From assembly GCA_013416455.1 (NCBI GenBank), contig JACCES010000005.1:310001-374000 (forward strand): DNA of 64,000 nucleotides, given 5' to 3'. The position numbers and the translations under genes were made by a program. The notes beneath the pieces are model-generated. The model was not told where the DNA came from and did no database searches. It was given only the letters and a program-made list of their open reading frames with translations. Shown piece after piece: positions 17,823-26,996 of the stretch. The first letter of the stretch is position 1, and every line of letters begins with the position of its first letter. This DNA is from Alcaligenaceae bacterium (GTDB lineage: Bacteria; Pseudomonadota; Gammaproteobacteria; Burkholderiales; Burkholderiaceae_B).

Positions 17823-20732
17823 ATGCTGGAAACCGTCATTCAACGAGAGCGCGATTTCGGCACGCCGGCGCCCATGTCCGGCACCCTCGTCACCCTGACC
17901 ATCGACGGCCTGCCGGTGGCCGTGCCCGAGGGCACGTCGGTGATGCGGGCCGCCGCCGAAGCCGGGGTCAACATCCCCAGGCTGTGCGCCACCGACAGCC
18001 TGGAAGCCTTCGGTTCCTGCCGGCTGTGCCTGGTGCAGATCGATGGGCGACGCGGCTATCCGGCATCCTGCACCACGCCCGCCGAAGAAGGCATGGTGGT
18101 CCACACAGAGACGCCGAAGCTGCGCGACCTGCGGCGCGGCGTGATGGAACTGTATATTTCGGACCATCCGCTCGATTGCCTGACCTGTCCGGCCAACGGC
18201 GATTGCGAACTGCAGGATATGGCGGGCGTGGTGGGCCTGCGCAACGTGCGCTATGGGCACGATGGCGCCAATCATCTGCGCGATGCCGCCGACGAATCCA
18301 ATCCCTACTTCACTTACGATCCCTCCAAGTGCATCGTATGCAGCCGCTGCGTGCGCGCCTGTGAAGACATTCAGGGCAGCTTCGCCCTCACCATTTCCGG
18401 CAAGGGCTTCGATTCGCGCGTCGCGGCGGGGCAGGGAGTCTCCTTCCTGGAAAGCGATTGCGTGTCCTGCGGCGCCTGCGTGCAGGCATGTCCCACGTCC
18501 ACACTGCAGGAAAAGACCGTCATCATGATGGGCCAGCCCGAGCATGCGGTCATTACCACCTGCGCCTACTGCGGCGTGGGCTGCGGCTTCAGGGCCGAGA
18601 TGAAGGGCGACAAGGTCGTGCGCATGGTGCCCTGGAAGGACGGCAAGGCCAATGAGGGCCATTCCTGTGTGAAGGGCCGTTTTGCCTGGGGCTATGCGAC
18701 GCACAAGGACCGCATCACCCGCCCCATGATCCGAGGGTCCATCGATGAACCCTGGCGCGAAGTGAGCTGGGAAGAGGCCATCGCCCATGCCGCCGGCGAA
18801 CTCAGGCGCATCCAGGCCGGCCACGGCCGCGGCGCGATCGGCGGGATCACGTCATCGCGCTGCACCAACGAGGAAACCTATCTGGTCCAGAAGCTCGTGC
18901 GTGCCGCTTTTGCCAATAACAATGTAGATACATGCGCGCGTGTCTGCCACTCGCCCACCGGCTACGGGCTGGGCCAGACCTACGGTACGTCGGCCGGGAC
19001 ACAGACCTTCAAGTCCATCGACAAGTCGGACGTCGTGCTCGTGATCGGCGCCAACCCCACCGATGCGCACCCCGTTTTCGGTTCGCGCATGAAGCGGCGC
19101 CTGCGCGCGGGGGCGAAGCTCATCGTCATCGACCCGCGCAGCATCGATCTCGTGGAATCGCCGCACGTGCGGGCCGAACATCACCTGAAGCTGCGTCCCG
19201 GCACCAATGTGGCCGTGCTGAACGCGATCGCCCACGTGATCGTCACGGAAGACCTGTCCGACGGGGCTTTCGTGGCCGAACGCTGCGACGACCGCAGCTT
19301 TGCCGATTGGCTGGGCTTCATCCGCCTGCCCGAAAACTCGCCGGAATCCGCCGCCGGGGCCTCGGGCGTGCCGGCCGATGCGCTGCGTGCCGCGGCAAGG
19401 CTTTACGCGACAGGCAGAAGCGATGGCACGGCGGCGGACATACAGGCCCGCCGGCCGAACGCCGCGATCTATTACGGGCTGGGCGTGACCGAGCATGCCC
19501 AGGGTTCGACCGCCGTGATGGCGATCGCGAACCTGGCGATGCTGACCGGGAACATCGGCCGCGAAGGGGTGGGCGTGAACCCCCTGCGCGGCCAGAACAA
19601 TGTGCAGGGGTCCTGCGACATGGGTTCCTTCCCGCACGAACTGCCCGGCTACCGCCACGTTTCCGACAGTACGGTGCGCGGCGAGTTCGAGCGTGCCTGG
19701 GGCGTCAAACTGGACCCGGAACCGGGGCTGCGGCTGCCCAATATGTTCGACGCGGCCATCGCCGGCAGTTTCCGGGGCCTTTATTGCCAGGGCGAAGACA
19801 TCGTGCAGTCCGATCCCGATTCCCAGCATGTCGCGAAAGCGCTGATGGCGATGGAATGCATCATCGTGCAGGACCTCTTCCTGAACGAGACCGCGCGCTA
19901 TGCGCACGTCTTCCTGCCGGGCTCGTCCTTCCTGGAAAAGGACGGCACCTTCACCAATGCCGAGCGGCGGCTTTCCCGGGTGAGGAAGGTCATGGCGCCC
20001 CTGGCCGGCTACGCCGACTGGGAAGTGACCATGATGCTGGCCCAGGCTCTGGGCCTGCCGATGCATTACGCGCATGCAGGCGAGATCATGGATGAGATCG
20101 CCTCGCTCACGCCCACCTTCCGGGGCGTGTCCTTCGAGAAGATCGAGCGCCTGGGCAGTGTGCAGTGGCCCTGCAATGAAGACACGCCCGAGGCCGGCCT
20201 GGAAACCATGCATGCCGACCGGTTCGTGCGCGGAAAGGGCCGCTTCCTCATCACCGGGTACGTGCCCACCGAAGAACGGGCGACGCGAAAATTCCCCCTG
20301 CTGCTGACGACCGGGCGCATCCTGTCGCAGTACAACGTCGGCGCGCAGACGCGCCGCACGGACAACAATGTCTGGCATCCGGAAGACAGGCTCGAAATCC
20401 ACCCGGTGGATGCCGAGGATCGCGGTATCCGCGATGGCGAATGGGTCGGCGTGGAAAGCCGCGCGGGTTCGACCGTGCTGCGTGCCCAGGTCAGCGGGCG
20501 CATGCAGCCCGGTGTGGTCTACACGACCTTTCATTTTCCCGAATCGGGCGCCAATGTCATTACGACGGACAGTTCCGACTGGGCCACCAACTGTCCGGAA
20601 TACAAGGTGACGGCGGTGCAGGTGGCGCCGGTGGCGCGGCCTTCCGAATGGCAGCGGGAGTATGCCCGCTTCCGGCAGGCGCAGCAGGAACTGCTCGAAC
20701 AGGCGTCGGCGCAGGCCGTGGGGGAAGAATGA
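17823..20732 (+). CDS. fdsA: NAD-dependent formate dehydrogenase, molybdenum-containing alpha chain
   Basis: A 969-residue soluble formate dehydrogenase catalytic chain. In order: a NuoG-like [2Fe-2S] domain ('SCRLCLVQIDG'), a His/Cys [4Fe-4S] region ('CLTCPANGDCEL'), two ferredoxin clusters ('CIVCSRCVRACE' and 'CVSCGACVQACP'), a further [4Fe-4S] motif ('CAYCGVGCGF'), then the bis-molybdopterin domains. The active-site residue is Cys, not selenocysteine, in 'CARVCHSPTGYGLGQ'. About 16 extra residues ('GTAADIQARRPNAA' region) lie before 'IYYGLGVTEHAQG'. No fdhD/fdsC sulfurtransferase gene is in the cluster, so maturation must rely on a copy elsewhere. Confidence 0.95.
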   Translation: MLETVIQRERDFGTPAPMSGTLVTLTIDGLPVAVPEGTSVMRAAAEAGVNIPRLCATDSLEAFGSCRLCLVQIDGRRGYPASCTTPAEEGMVVHTETPKLRDLRRGVMELYISDHPLDCLTCPANGDCELQDMAGVVGLRNVRYGHDGANHLRDAADESNPYFTYDPSKCIVCSRCVRACEDIQGSFALTISGKGFDSRVAAGQGVSFLESDCVSCGACVQACPTSTLQEKTVIMMGQPEHAVITTCAYCGVGCGFRAEMKGDKVVRMVPWKDGKANEGHSCVKGRFAWGYATHKDRITRPMIRGSIDEPWREVSWEEAIAHAAGELRRIQAGHGRGAIGGITSSRCTNEETYLVQKLVRAAFANNNVDTCARVCHSPTGYGLGQTYGTSAGTQTFKSIDKSDVVLVIGANPTDAHPVFGSRMKRRLRAGAKLIVIDPRSIDLVESPHVRAEHHLKLRPGTNVAVLNAIAHVIVTEDLSDGAFVAERCDDRSFADWLGFIRLPENSPESAAGASGVPADALRAAARLYATGRSDGTAADIQARRPNAAIYYGLGVTEHAQGSTAVMAIANLAMLTGNIGREGVGVNPLRGQNNVQGSCDMGSFPHELPGYRHVSDSTVRGEFERAWGVKLDPEPGLRLPNMFDAAIAGSFRGLYCQGEDIVQSDPDSQHVAKALMAMECIIVQDLFLNETARYAHVFLPGSSFLEKDGTFTNAERRLSRVRKVMAPLAGYADWEVTMMLAQALGLPMHYAHAGEIMDEIASLTPTFRGVSFEKIERLGSVQWPCNEDTPEAGLETMHADRFVRGKGRFLITGYVPTEERATRKFPLLLTTGRILSQYNVGAQTRRTDNNVWHPEDRLEIHPVDAEDRGIRDGEWVGVESRAGSTVLRAQVSGRMQPGVVYTTFHFPESGANVITTDSSDWATNCPEYKVTAVQVAPVARPSEWQREYARFRQAQQELLEQASAQAVGEE

Positions 20733-20781
20733 GAATACCGGCGGCGGCCATCGTGCGCCGGCCCGTCACGAAGGAACGGAG

Positions 20782-21006
20782 ATGAACAATCAGACCCTGG
20801 TGCGCATGGTCAATCAGATCGGCCATTTTTTCGAGGCCATGCCGGACAGGCAGCAGGCGCTCGAAGATATCGCGCAGCATGTGCGCAGGTTCTGGGAGCC
20901 GAGGATGCGCCGGCAGATACTCGAACATCTGGATCAGCGCGGGGGCGAAGGCCTGACCGACATCGCCGCCCTGGCCCTGACCCGCCATCGGGGAATAGTG
21001 GAATGA
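20782..21006 (+). CDS. fdsD: formate dehydrogenase delta subunit
   Basis: A 74-residue protein matching the FdsD family, found at the end of NAD-dependent formate dehydrogenase operons. It shows 'LVRMVNQIGHFFEAMPDRQQALEDIAQHVRRFWEPRMRRQI'. The ATG at 20782 is preceded by a strong AAGGAACGGAG ribosome site, which decides the start. The frame is open further upstream but without conservation. FdsD is needed for activity or assembly of the soluble complex. Confidence 0.92.
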   Translation: MNNQTLVRMVNQIGHFFEAMPDRQQALEDIAQHVRRFWEPRMRRQILEHLDQRGGEGLTDIAALALTRHRGIVE

Positions 21007-21022
21007 AGGCTTGGGCTGCCTT

Positions 21023-21913
21023 TCATGTGCCGCGGCCTTGGGCAGATGCGATGAGCCATTGCGCAAACTGGCGAAACGGCTCGTTATGCCATTTCTCGGG
21101 GTCATAGACCAGATAATATCCGTTGCCGCTGGCAGCAATGTGGGACGAGGCCTGCACCAAGGCGCCGGAAGCTAGTTCCCGTCCCATGTAGGCCCGCTGG
21201 GTGACCGCCACTCCCAGGCCCTGCTCGGCCGCCTGCAGGCAAAGGGCTGCGTTGGCCAGGGGGATGTAGCGGGTGTCGGCATTGTCGGCCTGCACGCCGG
21301 CGGACGAGAACCATTTGCTCCAGGCGTCCGGGGCGATCAACGATTTGAGCAGCTTTTCCTTCAGGATGTCGGAAGGATGGCGAATGTGTTCGGCCATTCC
21401 GGGGGCGCAGACGGTGACCAATTCATCGGGATACAGCAGATCGGCACGCAGGGTCTCCCAATGGCCGGCGCCGCGGCGTACGACGAAGTCGGCATTGTGC
21501 AGCCCTGTGTCGTCGGCTTGTGCCACGGTGGCGATTTCCAGGTCGATATCGGGGTGCTGTGCGTAGAAAGAGGCCAGTCTGGGCATCAGCCACTGGATGG
21601 CCAGGGTTGGAATGATCTTGACGCGTATGGGGCGGTTCGGGCCGACTTGAACGGTTTCAGCCACCACTTCTTCCATGCGGTCGAAAAGATCGGCCATGCG
21701 CAGCGCCAGCCTGCCGCCTGTTTGCGTAAAGTCGATATCCCTTCCTGACCTTGTGACCACTTGGACCTTCAGGTGGCTTTCCAGCTTGCGCAGTTGATGG
21801 CTCACGGCACCCGGAGTGATGTGCAGTATTTCGGCGGCGCGCGCCACGCCGCCGAAGCGGAATACGGTATGCAGCACACGCAAGGGACCCAGCAGTGCTC
21901 TGAGTTGCGGCAT
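21023..21913 (-). CDS. LysR-family regulator (GcvA-like), divergent from the PrpD/TctC operon
   Basis: A 296-residue LysR protein. The HTH region is 'GGVARAAEILHITPGAVSHQLRKLESHLKVQV', and the effector domain has 'IKIIPTLAIQWLMPRLASFYAQHP', typical of GcvA-like members. It faces the MmgE/PrpD gene across about 115 bp that contain several ATTGA/TCAAT half-sites, so it probably controls that operon. The effector is unknown. A substrate or product of the PrpD-like enzyme is the simple guess. Confidence 0.9.
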   Translation of the reverse strand: MPQLRALLGPLRVLHTVFRFGGVARAAEILHITPGAVSHQLRKLESHLKVQVVTRSGRDIDFTQTGGRLALRMADLFDRMEEVVAETVQVGPNRPIRVKIIPTLAIQWLMPRLASFYAQHPDIDLEIATVAQADDTGLHNADFVVRRGAGHWETLRADLLYPDELVTVCAPGMAEHIRHPSDILKEKLLKSLIAPDAWSKWFSSAGVQADNADTRYIPLANAALCLQAAEQGLGVAVTQRAYMGRELASGALVQASSHIAASGNGYYLVYDPEKWHNEPFRQFAQWLIASAQGRGT

Positions 21914-21971
21914 GATTATTGAGTTTAAGTAAATAGTCTAAAAAATTACTCGGCAGATCAGTGGGTTCTTC

Positions 21972-22011
21972 TCAATTATATTGATCAGAACATTGAATTG
22001 CACTCAATTGA
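21972..22011. promoter_or_regulatory. cluster of ATTGA/TCAAT half-sites (probable LysR operator)
   Basis: TCAAT (21972-21976) and ATTGA (21980-21984) form a T-N11-A dyad. ATTGA (21992-21996) and TCAAT (22004-22008) form a second dyad, and another ATTGA overlaps at 22007-22011. A further ATTGA lies at 21918-21922 next to the LysR start. T-N11-A dyads between divergent genes are the usual binding format of LysR regulators. Confidence 0.6.
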
Positions 22012-22028
22012 AATTTGGAAGGGAATGC

Positions 22029-23456
22029 ATGACGCTTGCTGAGACATTGGCCGTATTCGCCATCGATACACCATTTGAGAAGATCGACCATATTGCCATC
22101 GACCGGGCAAAAATGAGCCTTGCCAGCACGGTGGCCAGCGCGGCCATGGGTACGGGGATTTCGTCTGCGCAGACCATCAGGCAGTTGGAGCTGGACGATG
22201 GAGGTTCACCAGTGGCAACGGCGTGGTTCACCGATAGGCGCCTGCCGGCCGCCAGGGCGGCGCGTGTCAATGCGGTCTACAGCGACGCCGCGGCATCGGA
22301 TGACAGCGATATGCGCAGTATTGCGCATATTGGCACCATTGTGTCCGCCACGGCGGTCGCCATCGGCGAAATGGCGCACGCGCCGGGCCCGGCGCTGCTG
22401 GCAGCCATGGTAATGGGTTATGAAATTGCCGGGCGCATCGATGAGACTCTTACGCCAGGCCGTATGCAGCGCGGTTTTCATGGCAGCGTGTCAACGGTAT
22501 TTGCTGCGGCGGTGACGGCGGGCCGGCTGCTGGGGTTGTCGCACCGGCAGATGGCTCATGCGATTGCGCTGGCGGCGACATCCATAGGAGGTATGGCAAT
22601 TGCGGCCGATACCAGCTGCGCGCGCGAGTATCACGCCGGCCAGGCGGCCCTGAGCGGAGTCCAGGCGGCCTTTGCGGCCTTGCATGGGTTCGAGGCGGAA
22701 TTGGGTGTGCTTGAGCTGCCTCGCGGATTCTTGAGCGCCATGGGGGCGCAGGACGTTGATTCGATCACCACCGGCCTGGGGCAATCCTGGGACATTGTGT
22801 CGGACATGGCGATCAAGTTGATGCCGGGGGCGCACCCCCTGCATGCCACGGCCGAAGCGGCCGCCCTCGCCGCCCGGCAAGCCCGCATCGACCCCCGGAA
22901 AATCGATGAGGTGCTGATCAGTGCCGCCGTGCAGTGGACGGGTTTCCGCGGCGAACCGCATCCGCGCAACTTCGTCGATGCGGCCCACAGCATTGCCTAT
23001 TTCACCGCCGCGGCCATTGTCGATGGGGGTTTTGGCTGGCAGCACATGGACCCGAGAGCCCCCGAGAAGATGGCCGATCCGCTCATCGCCCTTGTGCAGG
23101 ACAAGATCCGCTTCGACCCGGCCCCGCCGCCGCTCCGGGACCGGTTTCCCCACCGACATGGAGCCACCGTGACCATTCGCATGGTGGACGGTGCGAGTCA
23201 TGTCGGGGTCTGCCCGCACACGCGAGGGTTGAATGGGCAAGGTCTGGCGTGGGATGACGTCCAGGCCAAGTATCAGGCTCTGTTCCCCATGGCAGGGCTG
23301 TCTTCCGACCGGTTGCAGCAGAGCTTCGCGTGCATTCGGCATTTTGAGCAGTGTACCGAGGTGGGTGCCTTGACCGCGCTGTTGGTACCCGCAGATCAGG
23401 TCCATGCCGAAGGCATGGAAGGCGCGATTCCACAATACGATTTACAAAGGAGATGA
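22029..23456 (+). CDS. MmgE/PrpD-family protein
   Basis: A 475-residue member of the MmgE/PrpD family, which includes 2-methylcitrate dehydratase and cis-aconitate decarboxylase. Family features are 'VNAVYSDAAASDDSD' (about residues 77-91), 'AMVMGYEIAGRIDETL' and 'MPGAHPLHATAEAA'. I chose the ATG at 22029 because GGAAGGGA lies directly upstream. An in-frame codon at 21981 would add 16 residues over the operator region. No prpB or prpC is nearby, so this is not a methylcitrate operon. It sits with a tripartite-transport binding protein and a hydroxyisobutyrate-dehydrogenase-like enzyme, which suggests catabolism of an unidentified carboxylic acid. Confidence 0.85.
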   Translation: MTLAETLAVFAIDTPFEKIDHIAIDRAKMSLASTVASAAMGTGISSAQTIRQLELDDGGSPVATAWFTDRRLPAARAARVNAVYSDAAASDDSDMRSIAHIGTIVSATAVAIGEMAHAPGPALLAAMVMGYEIAGRIDETLTPGRMQRGFHGSVSTVFAAAVTAGRLLGLSHRQMAHAIALAATSIGGMAIAADTSCAREYHAGQAALSGVQAAFAALHGFEAELGVLELPRGFLSAMGAQDVDSITTGLGQSWDIVSDMAIKLMPGAHPLHATAEAAALAARQARIDPRKIDEVLISAAVQWTGFRGEPHPRNFVDAAHSIAYFTAAAIVDGGFGWQHMDPRAPEKMADPLIALVQDKIRFDPAPPPLRDRFPHRHGATVTIRMVDGASHVGVCPHTRGLNGQGLAWDDVQAKYQALFPMAGLSSDRLQQSFACIRHFEQCTEVGALTALLVPADQVHAEGMEGAIPQYDLQRR

Positions 23457-23458
23457 TG

Positions 23459-24439
23459 ATGAGAACGTTCTTCAAGACGCTGACAGCGGCATTGCTGCTC
23501 GGTTTTGGCGTGGTGGGCAATGCGGCGAAAGCTGACAATTTTCCGGAAAAGCCCGTGACCATTATTGTCAGCGTGGCGCCGGGAGGTAGCCTGGATGCGC
23601 TGGCGCGGCTGGTGGCTACGCACATGGCACCCATCCTGGGGCAGTCGGTCGTTGTTGAGAATGTGACCGGCGCGGGCGGGTTGATCGGCTTCCAGCGTCT
23701 GCTCAAGTCGTCTCCGGATGGTTATACGCTGATGATGAGCAACAACTCCATGGTGCTGATCCCCTTGTTGCACCCGCAAGCCGGCATCGACGTCGTCAAG
23801 GATACGAGCCCGATCGGCACGGTGGCCAACGTGCCCATGGTTCTGGGTGTCAGCAACCAGAGCGGTATTCAATCGCTGGTCGAGATGCGCAAGCGCATGA
23901 ACGAGGAAGACTTCGTGCCCAACCTGGGCTCGGGCGGTCCCGGCACGACGGCCCATCTTGCGGAAGCCATGTTCTTGCAGCAATCCGGTGGTGCCGGCCA
24001 GCTGATCGCCTATCGTGGCAGTGGCCCGGCCCTGACGGACTTGATGGGCGGCACCATCGATGGTGTGATCGACCAGACGGTGTCGATGATGCATCTGCAT
24101 AAGAACCGCATCAAGGCGATTGCGGTCACGGGTGAGCGTCGCCTTCCGCAGATGCCGGACGTGCCCACGTTTGCCGAGGCAGGCATGGCCGATTTCAAAC
24201 TGCAGATCTGGTATGGCCTGGTTGCGCCCGAAGGAACGCCGAAGGAAGTCATCAATGCCTTGTCCGGCGCATTGACCAAGGTGCTGGATTCCGAGGAATA
24301 CAAGACGCGCATCGATCAGCTGGCGGCTGAAGTGACGCCGCAGGAACAGCGTGGCCCTGAGGGTTTCGGCAACATATTGGCGCGCGACCAGAAGGAACTT
24401 GCAGAACTGGCCCAGAGTATCGGCCTGCCCGCGCGCTGA
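23459..24439 (+). CDS. Bug/TctC-type periplasmic substrate-binding protein
   Basis: A 326-residue TctC (Bug) protein with signal peptide 'MRTFFKTLTAALLLGFGVVGNAAKA'. The mature part has the family motifs 'FPEKPVTIIVSVAPGGSLDALAR', 'VVVENVTGAGGLIGFQ' and 'YRGSGPALTDLMGG'. Three consecutive ATGs (23453, 23456, 23459) follow AAAGGAG. The third has the best spacing. The gene overlaps the end of the PrpD gene by a few bases at most. No TctA/TctB lies beside it, as is common for the many orphan Bug proteins of Alcaligenaceae, so it may use a distant membrane pair. Confidence 0.93.
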   Translation: MRTFFKTLTAALLLGFGVVGNAAKADNFPEKPVTIIVSVAPGGSLDALARLVATHMAPILGQSVVVENVTGAGGLIGFQRLLKSSPDGYTLMMSNNSMVLIPLLHPQAGIDVVKDTSPIGTVANVPMVLGVSNQSGIQSLVEMRKRMNEEDFVPNLGSGGPGTTAHLAEAMFLQQSGGAGQLIAYRGSGPALTDLMGGTIDGVIDQTVSMMHLHKNRIKAIAVTGERRLPQMPDVPTFAEAGMADFKLQIWYGLVAPEGTPKEVINALSGALTKVLDSEEYKTRIDQLAAEVTPQEQRGPEGFGNILARDQKELAELAQSIGLPAR

Positions 24440-24469
24440 CAGACGCGATTCGCATCAAGGAGTTGAAAC

Positions 24470-25375
24470 ATGCAGGAAAAGACCTATGGATTCATCGGGC
24501 TGGGAAACATGGGCAGACCCATGGCCGCCAGGCTGATCGAAGCTGGTTATCCGCTGATCGTGGCTGACCTGGATCAGACGGCCGTGGATACTGTCGTCGC
24601 TCGCGGGGCGCGGGCGGCAACCGGCCCGAAGGAGGTGAGCGATGCGGCTGACGTCGTGTTCCTCAGCTTGCCCGACGGGGCGGTTGTCGATGCCGTCACC
24701 CGGGACTTGCATGAGGGTAGCCGTGTGCGCTGTGTCGTGGATCTGTCCACGGTGGGGCCGGCGGCCGCCCAACGGGCTGCCCGCCTGCTGGCGCAGCGGG
24801 GCATCGAGTATATCGATGCGCCAATCAGCGGGGGGCCGTCCGGTGCCGAGCGGGGAACGCTGGCGGTGATGGTGGCTTGCTCTCCGGCCGCGTATGAAGG
24901 CTTGCAGGCGCCATTGCAAGTCTTCGGAAAACTCTTCTACATGGGCGGCGAACCGGGTCAGGCGCAGATCATGAAACTTGCCAACAACCTGTTGTCGGCG
25001 ACCGCCGTCGTCGTCACGGGGGAGGCGTTGGCGCTAGGGGTCAAGGCCGGGCTGGATCCTGCCGTGATGCTGGACGTGATCAACGCCGGGTCGGGGCGCA
25101 ACTCAGCGACCATGGATAAGTATCCCAAGGCGGTGCTCACGGGAACGTACAGTATCGATTTTGCCGTCCGTCTGGCGCACAAGGACGTACGCTTGTGCCT
25201 GGATGAAGCGCAACAGCGGCATGTGCCCATGTTTGTCGGATCGGCGGTGCGCGAGATGCTGGCGGCAACGATTGCCGTCCAAGGCAAGGATGCCGATTAC
25301 GCGGAAGTAGCGCGGGTATTCGAGCAGTGGGCCGGCGTCAGCTTGCAGGCGAAGCCCGGGCCAGGGGAAGCGTGA
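24470..25375 (+). CDS. 3-hydroxyisobutyrate dehydrogenase-family NAD(P) oxidoreductase
   Basis: A 301-residue beta-hydroxyacid dehydrogenase. The Rossmann motif is 'GFIGLGNMGRPMA' (about residues 7-19). The substrate loop is 'IDAPISGGPSGAERGTLAVMV', and the catalytic lysine region is 'AQIMKLANNLL'. An AAGGAG site precedes the ATG. It is the last gene of the PrpD-TctC operon (30 bp after tctC). Possible substrates include 3-hydroxyisobutyrate, tartronate semialdehyde and related acids, and the sequence does not decide between them. Confidence 0.9.
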   Translation: MQEKTYGFIGLGNMGRPMAARLIEAGYPLIVADLDQTAVDTVVARGARAATGPKEVSDAADVVFLSLPDGAVVDAVTRDLHEGSRVRCVVDLSTVGPAAAQRAARLLAQRGIEYIDAPISGGPSGAERGTLAVMVACSPAAYEGLQAPLQVFGKLFYMGGEPGQAQIMKLANNLLSATAVVVTGEALALGVKAGLDPAVMLDVINAGSGRNSATMDKYPKAVLTGTYSIDFAVRLAHKDVRLCLDEAQQRHVPMFVGSAVREMLAATIAVQGKDADYAEVARVFEQWAGVSLQAKPGPGEA

Positions 25376-25455
25376 AGTTCCGGGGCATGGCCGGAATAAA
25401 GGTCCGAGGGGCACGTTGAAACGCACATCTCCGTTCGTGGGGCTATGATCTCGCC

Positions 25456-26730
25456 ATGACCACGAACCCAAGCAACGATTTGCGACATGCGGGCCCCGAC
25501 TCCCTCGCCATGTTGGACGAGGCCGCGCCCGCCACTCCCGTCCTGGGGCGTCTCTTCCTTGGCATCTGCCTGATCCTCATCGCCTTCAATCTGCGGCCTC
25601 TTTTTCCCAGTCTTTCGGTGTTGCTGCCCGAGGTCACCCAGGCGCTGGGCATGTCGGGAGCCGTGGCCGGCTATCTGACGACCTTGCCGGTGCTGTGCCT
25701 CGGGCTGTTCGCCCCTTTCGCGCCGGCGCTGGCCGATCGGCATGGGGCGGAGCGCGTGCTGCTGCTGGTGCTGCTGCTGATCGGCGCGGGGACTCTGCTG
25801 CGGACATGGGATGCGACGGCGCTGCTGTTCATCGGCAGCGCCATGGCCGGCGCGGGCATCGCCATGGGCAATGTCCTGCTCCCGAGCGTGGTCAAGCGCG
25901 ATTTCCCCGACAAGGTGGCGCTGATGACGGGGCTGTTCACCATGGCGCTCTGCGGCGGGGCCGCCGCCGCCGCCGCATTCACGGTGCCGCTGGCGCAGCT
26001 TGGCGGTTCGTGGCGTTTCGGCCTGGCGGCCTGGGCGGTGCCGGCATTTGCCATCGCCTTGCTGTGGCTGCCTCGCAGCCTGCGCTCCGGCACACGGGGC
26101 CGGGCACGCAGACAGCCGGGCTTGCGGCTCTGGCACGATGGCCTGGCCTGGCAGGTATCGTGCTTCATGGGGCTGCAGTCGGCGCTGGCATATTGCGTGA
26201 TGGGCTGGATGGCTCCCATTCTGCGCTGGCGGGGCCTCGACGGGGCGACCGCCGGCTTCTACGTGTCGGCGTCCGTCATGGTGCAGGTGGCGACCTGCCT
26301 GCTGGTGCCGCCGCTGGCCGCGCGATTCCGGTCGCAAAGCCTGTTCAATGCGGGGCTTGCGCTGCTGGCCGGCGCCACATTGCTGGCGCTGCTCGTGGCG
26401 CCGGCCCGCCTGCTGTTTCCGCTGGCGCTGCTGCAGGGCATCGGTCAGGGCGGCCTGTTCGCCATCGCCATGACGGTCATCATTCTGCGTTCGCCCGATT
26501 CGCGCACAGCGGCCCGGCTGTCGGGCATGTCGCAGGCGATCGGCTACCTGCTGGCGGCGCTCGGGCCCATGCTGGTGGGCATGCTGCACTCGGCCACGGG
26601 CAGTTATGCCGCGACCGGCTGGCTGTTCGCGGGGATCGGCCTTGCCGCCATGGCCAGCGGCTGGGGCGCCGGGCGCCCGCTGTTCGTGAAGCCCAGAAGC
26701 GTGGGCGCCCGGGAAGAGGGCGCGGCCTGA
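25456..26730 (+). CDS. MFS transporter, CynX/NimT-like
   Basis: A 424-residue major facilitator with 11-12 hydrophobic segments. Segments such as 'AFNLRPLFPSLSVLLPEVTQALGMSGAVAGYLTTLPVLCLG' and 'GSAMAGAGIAMGNVLLPSVVKRDFP' are characteristic of the cyanate/nitroimidazole (CynX/YycB) branch. The direction of transport and the substrate are unknown. It has its own leader of about 80 bp after the dehydrogenase gene. No strong terminator was seen after it. Confidence 0.85.
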   Translation: MTTNPSNDLRHAGPDSLAMLDEAAPATPVLGRLFLGICLILIAFNLRPLFPSLSVLLPEVTQALGMSGAVAGYLTTLPVLCLGLFAPFAPALADRHGAERVLLLVLLLIGAGTLLRTWDATALLFIGSAMAGAGIAMGNVLLPSVVKRDFPDKVALMTGLFTMALCGGAAAAAAFTVPLAQLGGSWRFGLAAWAVPAFAIALLWLPRSLRSGTRGRARRQPGLRLWHDGLAWQVSCFMGLQSALAYCVMGWMAPILRWRGLDGATAGFYVSASVMVQVATCLLVPPLAARFRSQSLFNAGLALLAGATLLALLVAPARLLFPLALLQGIGQGGLFAIAMTVIILRSPDSRTAARLSGMSQAIGYLLAALGPMLVGMLHSATGSYAATGWLFAGIGLAAMASGWGAGRPLFVKPRSVGAREEGAA

Positions 26731-26913
26731 GCGCGCCCCTTGAATTTTCAGGGTTAGTCCTTATATAGAAACGCTGTCGGGGTATCCTTCCGAATGCGAG
26801 GGACGCTTCGCCAACAGAGAGGCATTGCCACAGGCAGTCACGGCGCCCGCGGCGCCCCTGAACCGTGGTTCACCCGCCTTCTCGATAGATACAGTCAATC
26901 GCAAGTATAAAAA

Positions 26914-26936
26914 CAATCAATTAGATTTATTGATTG
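26914..26936. promoter_or_regulatory. inverted repeat in the ahpC promoter, candidate OxyR site
   Basis: CAATCAAT at 26914-26921 and its complement ATTGATTG at 26929-26936 are separated by 7 bases. A -10-like TATACT follows at 26945-26950, with TTAGAT at 26921-26926 in the -35 position. The site sits just upstream of or over the -35 of ahpC, where OxyR-type LysR regulators bind. Assignment to OxyR is inference, because the match to the four-ATAG format is only partial. Confidence 0.5.
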
Positions 26937-26996
26937 GTTCTTCCTATACTTCTATCCGTGATCTATTTTCAACCCACCCAACATAAGGAAAACGCA

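Noticed and set aside
19425-19470. A short insertion in the formate dehydrogenase alpha chain as a possible intein or extra domain
   Set aside because: It is only about 16 residues, without splice motifs, and probably a surface loop.
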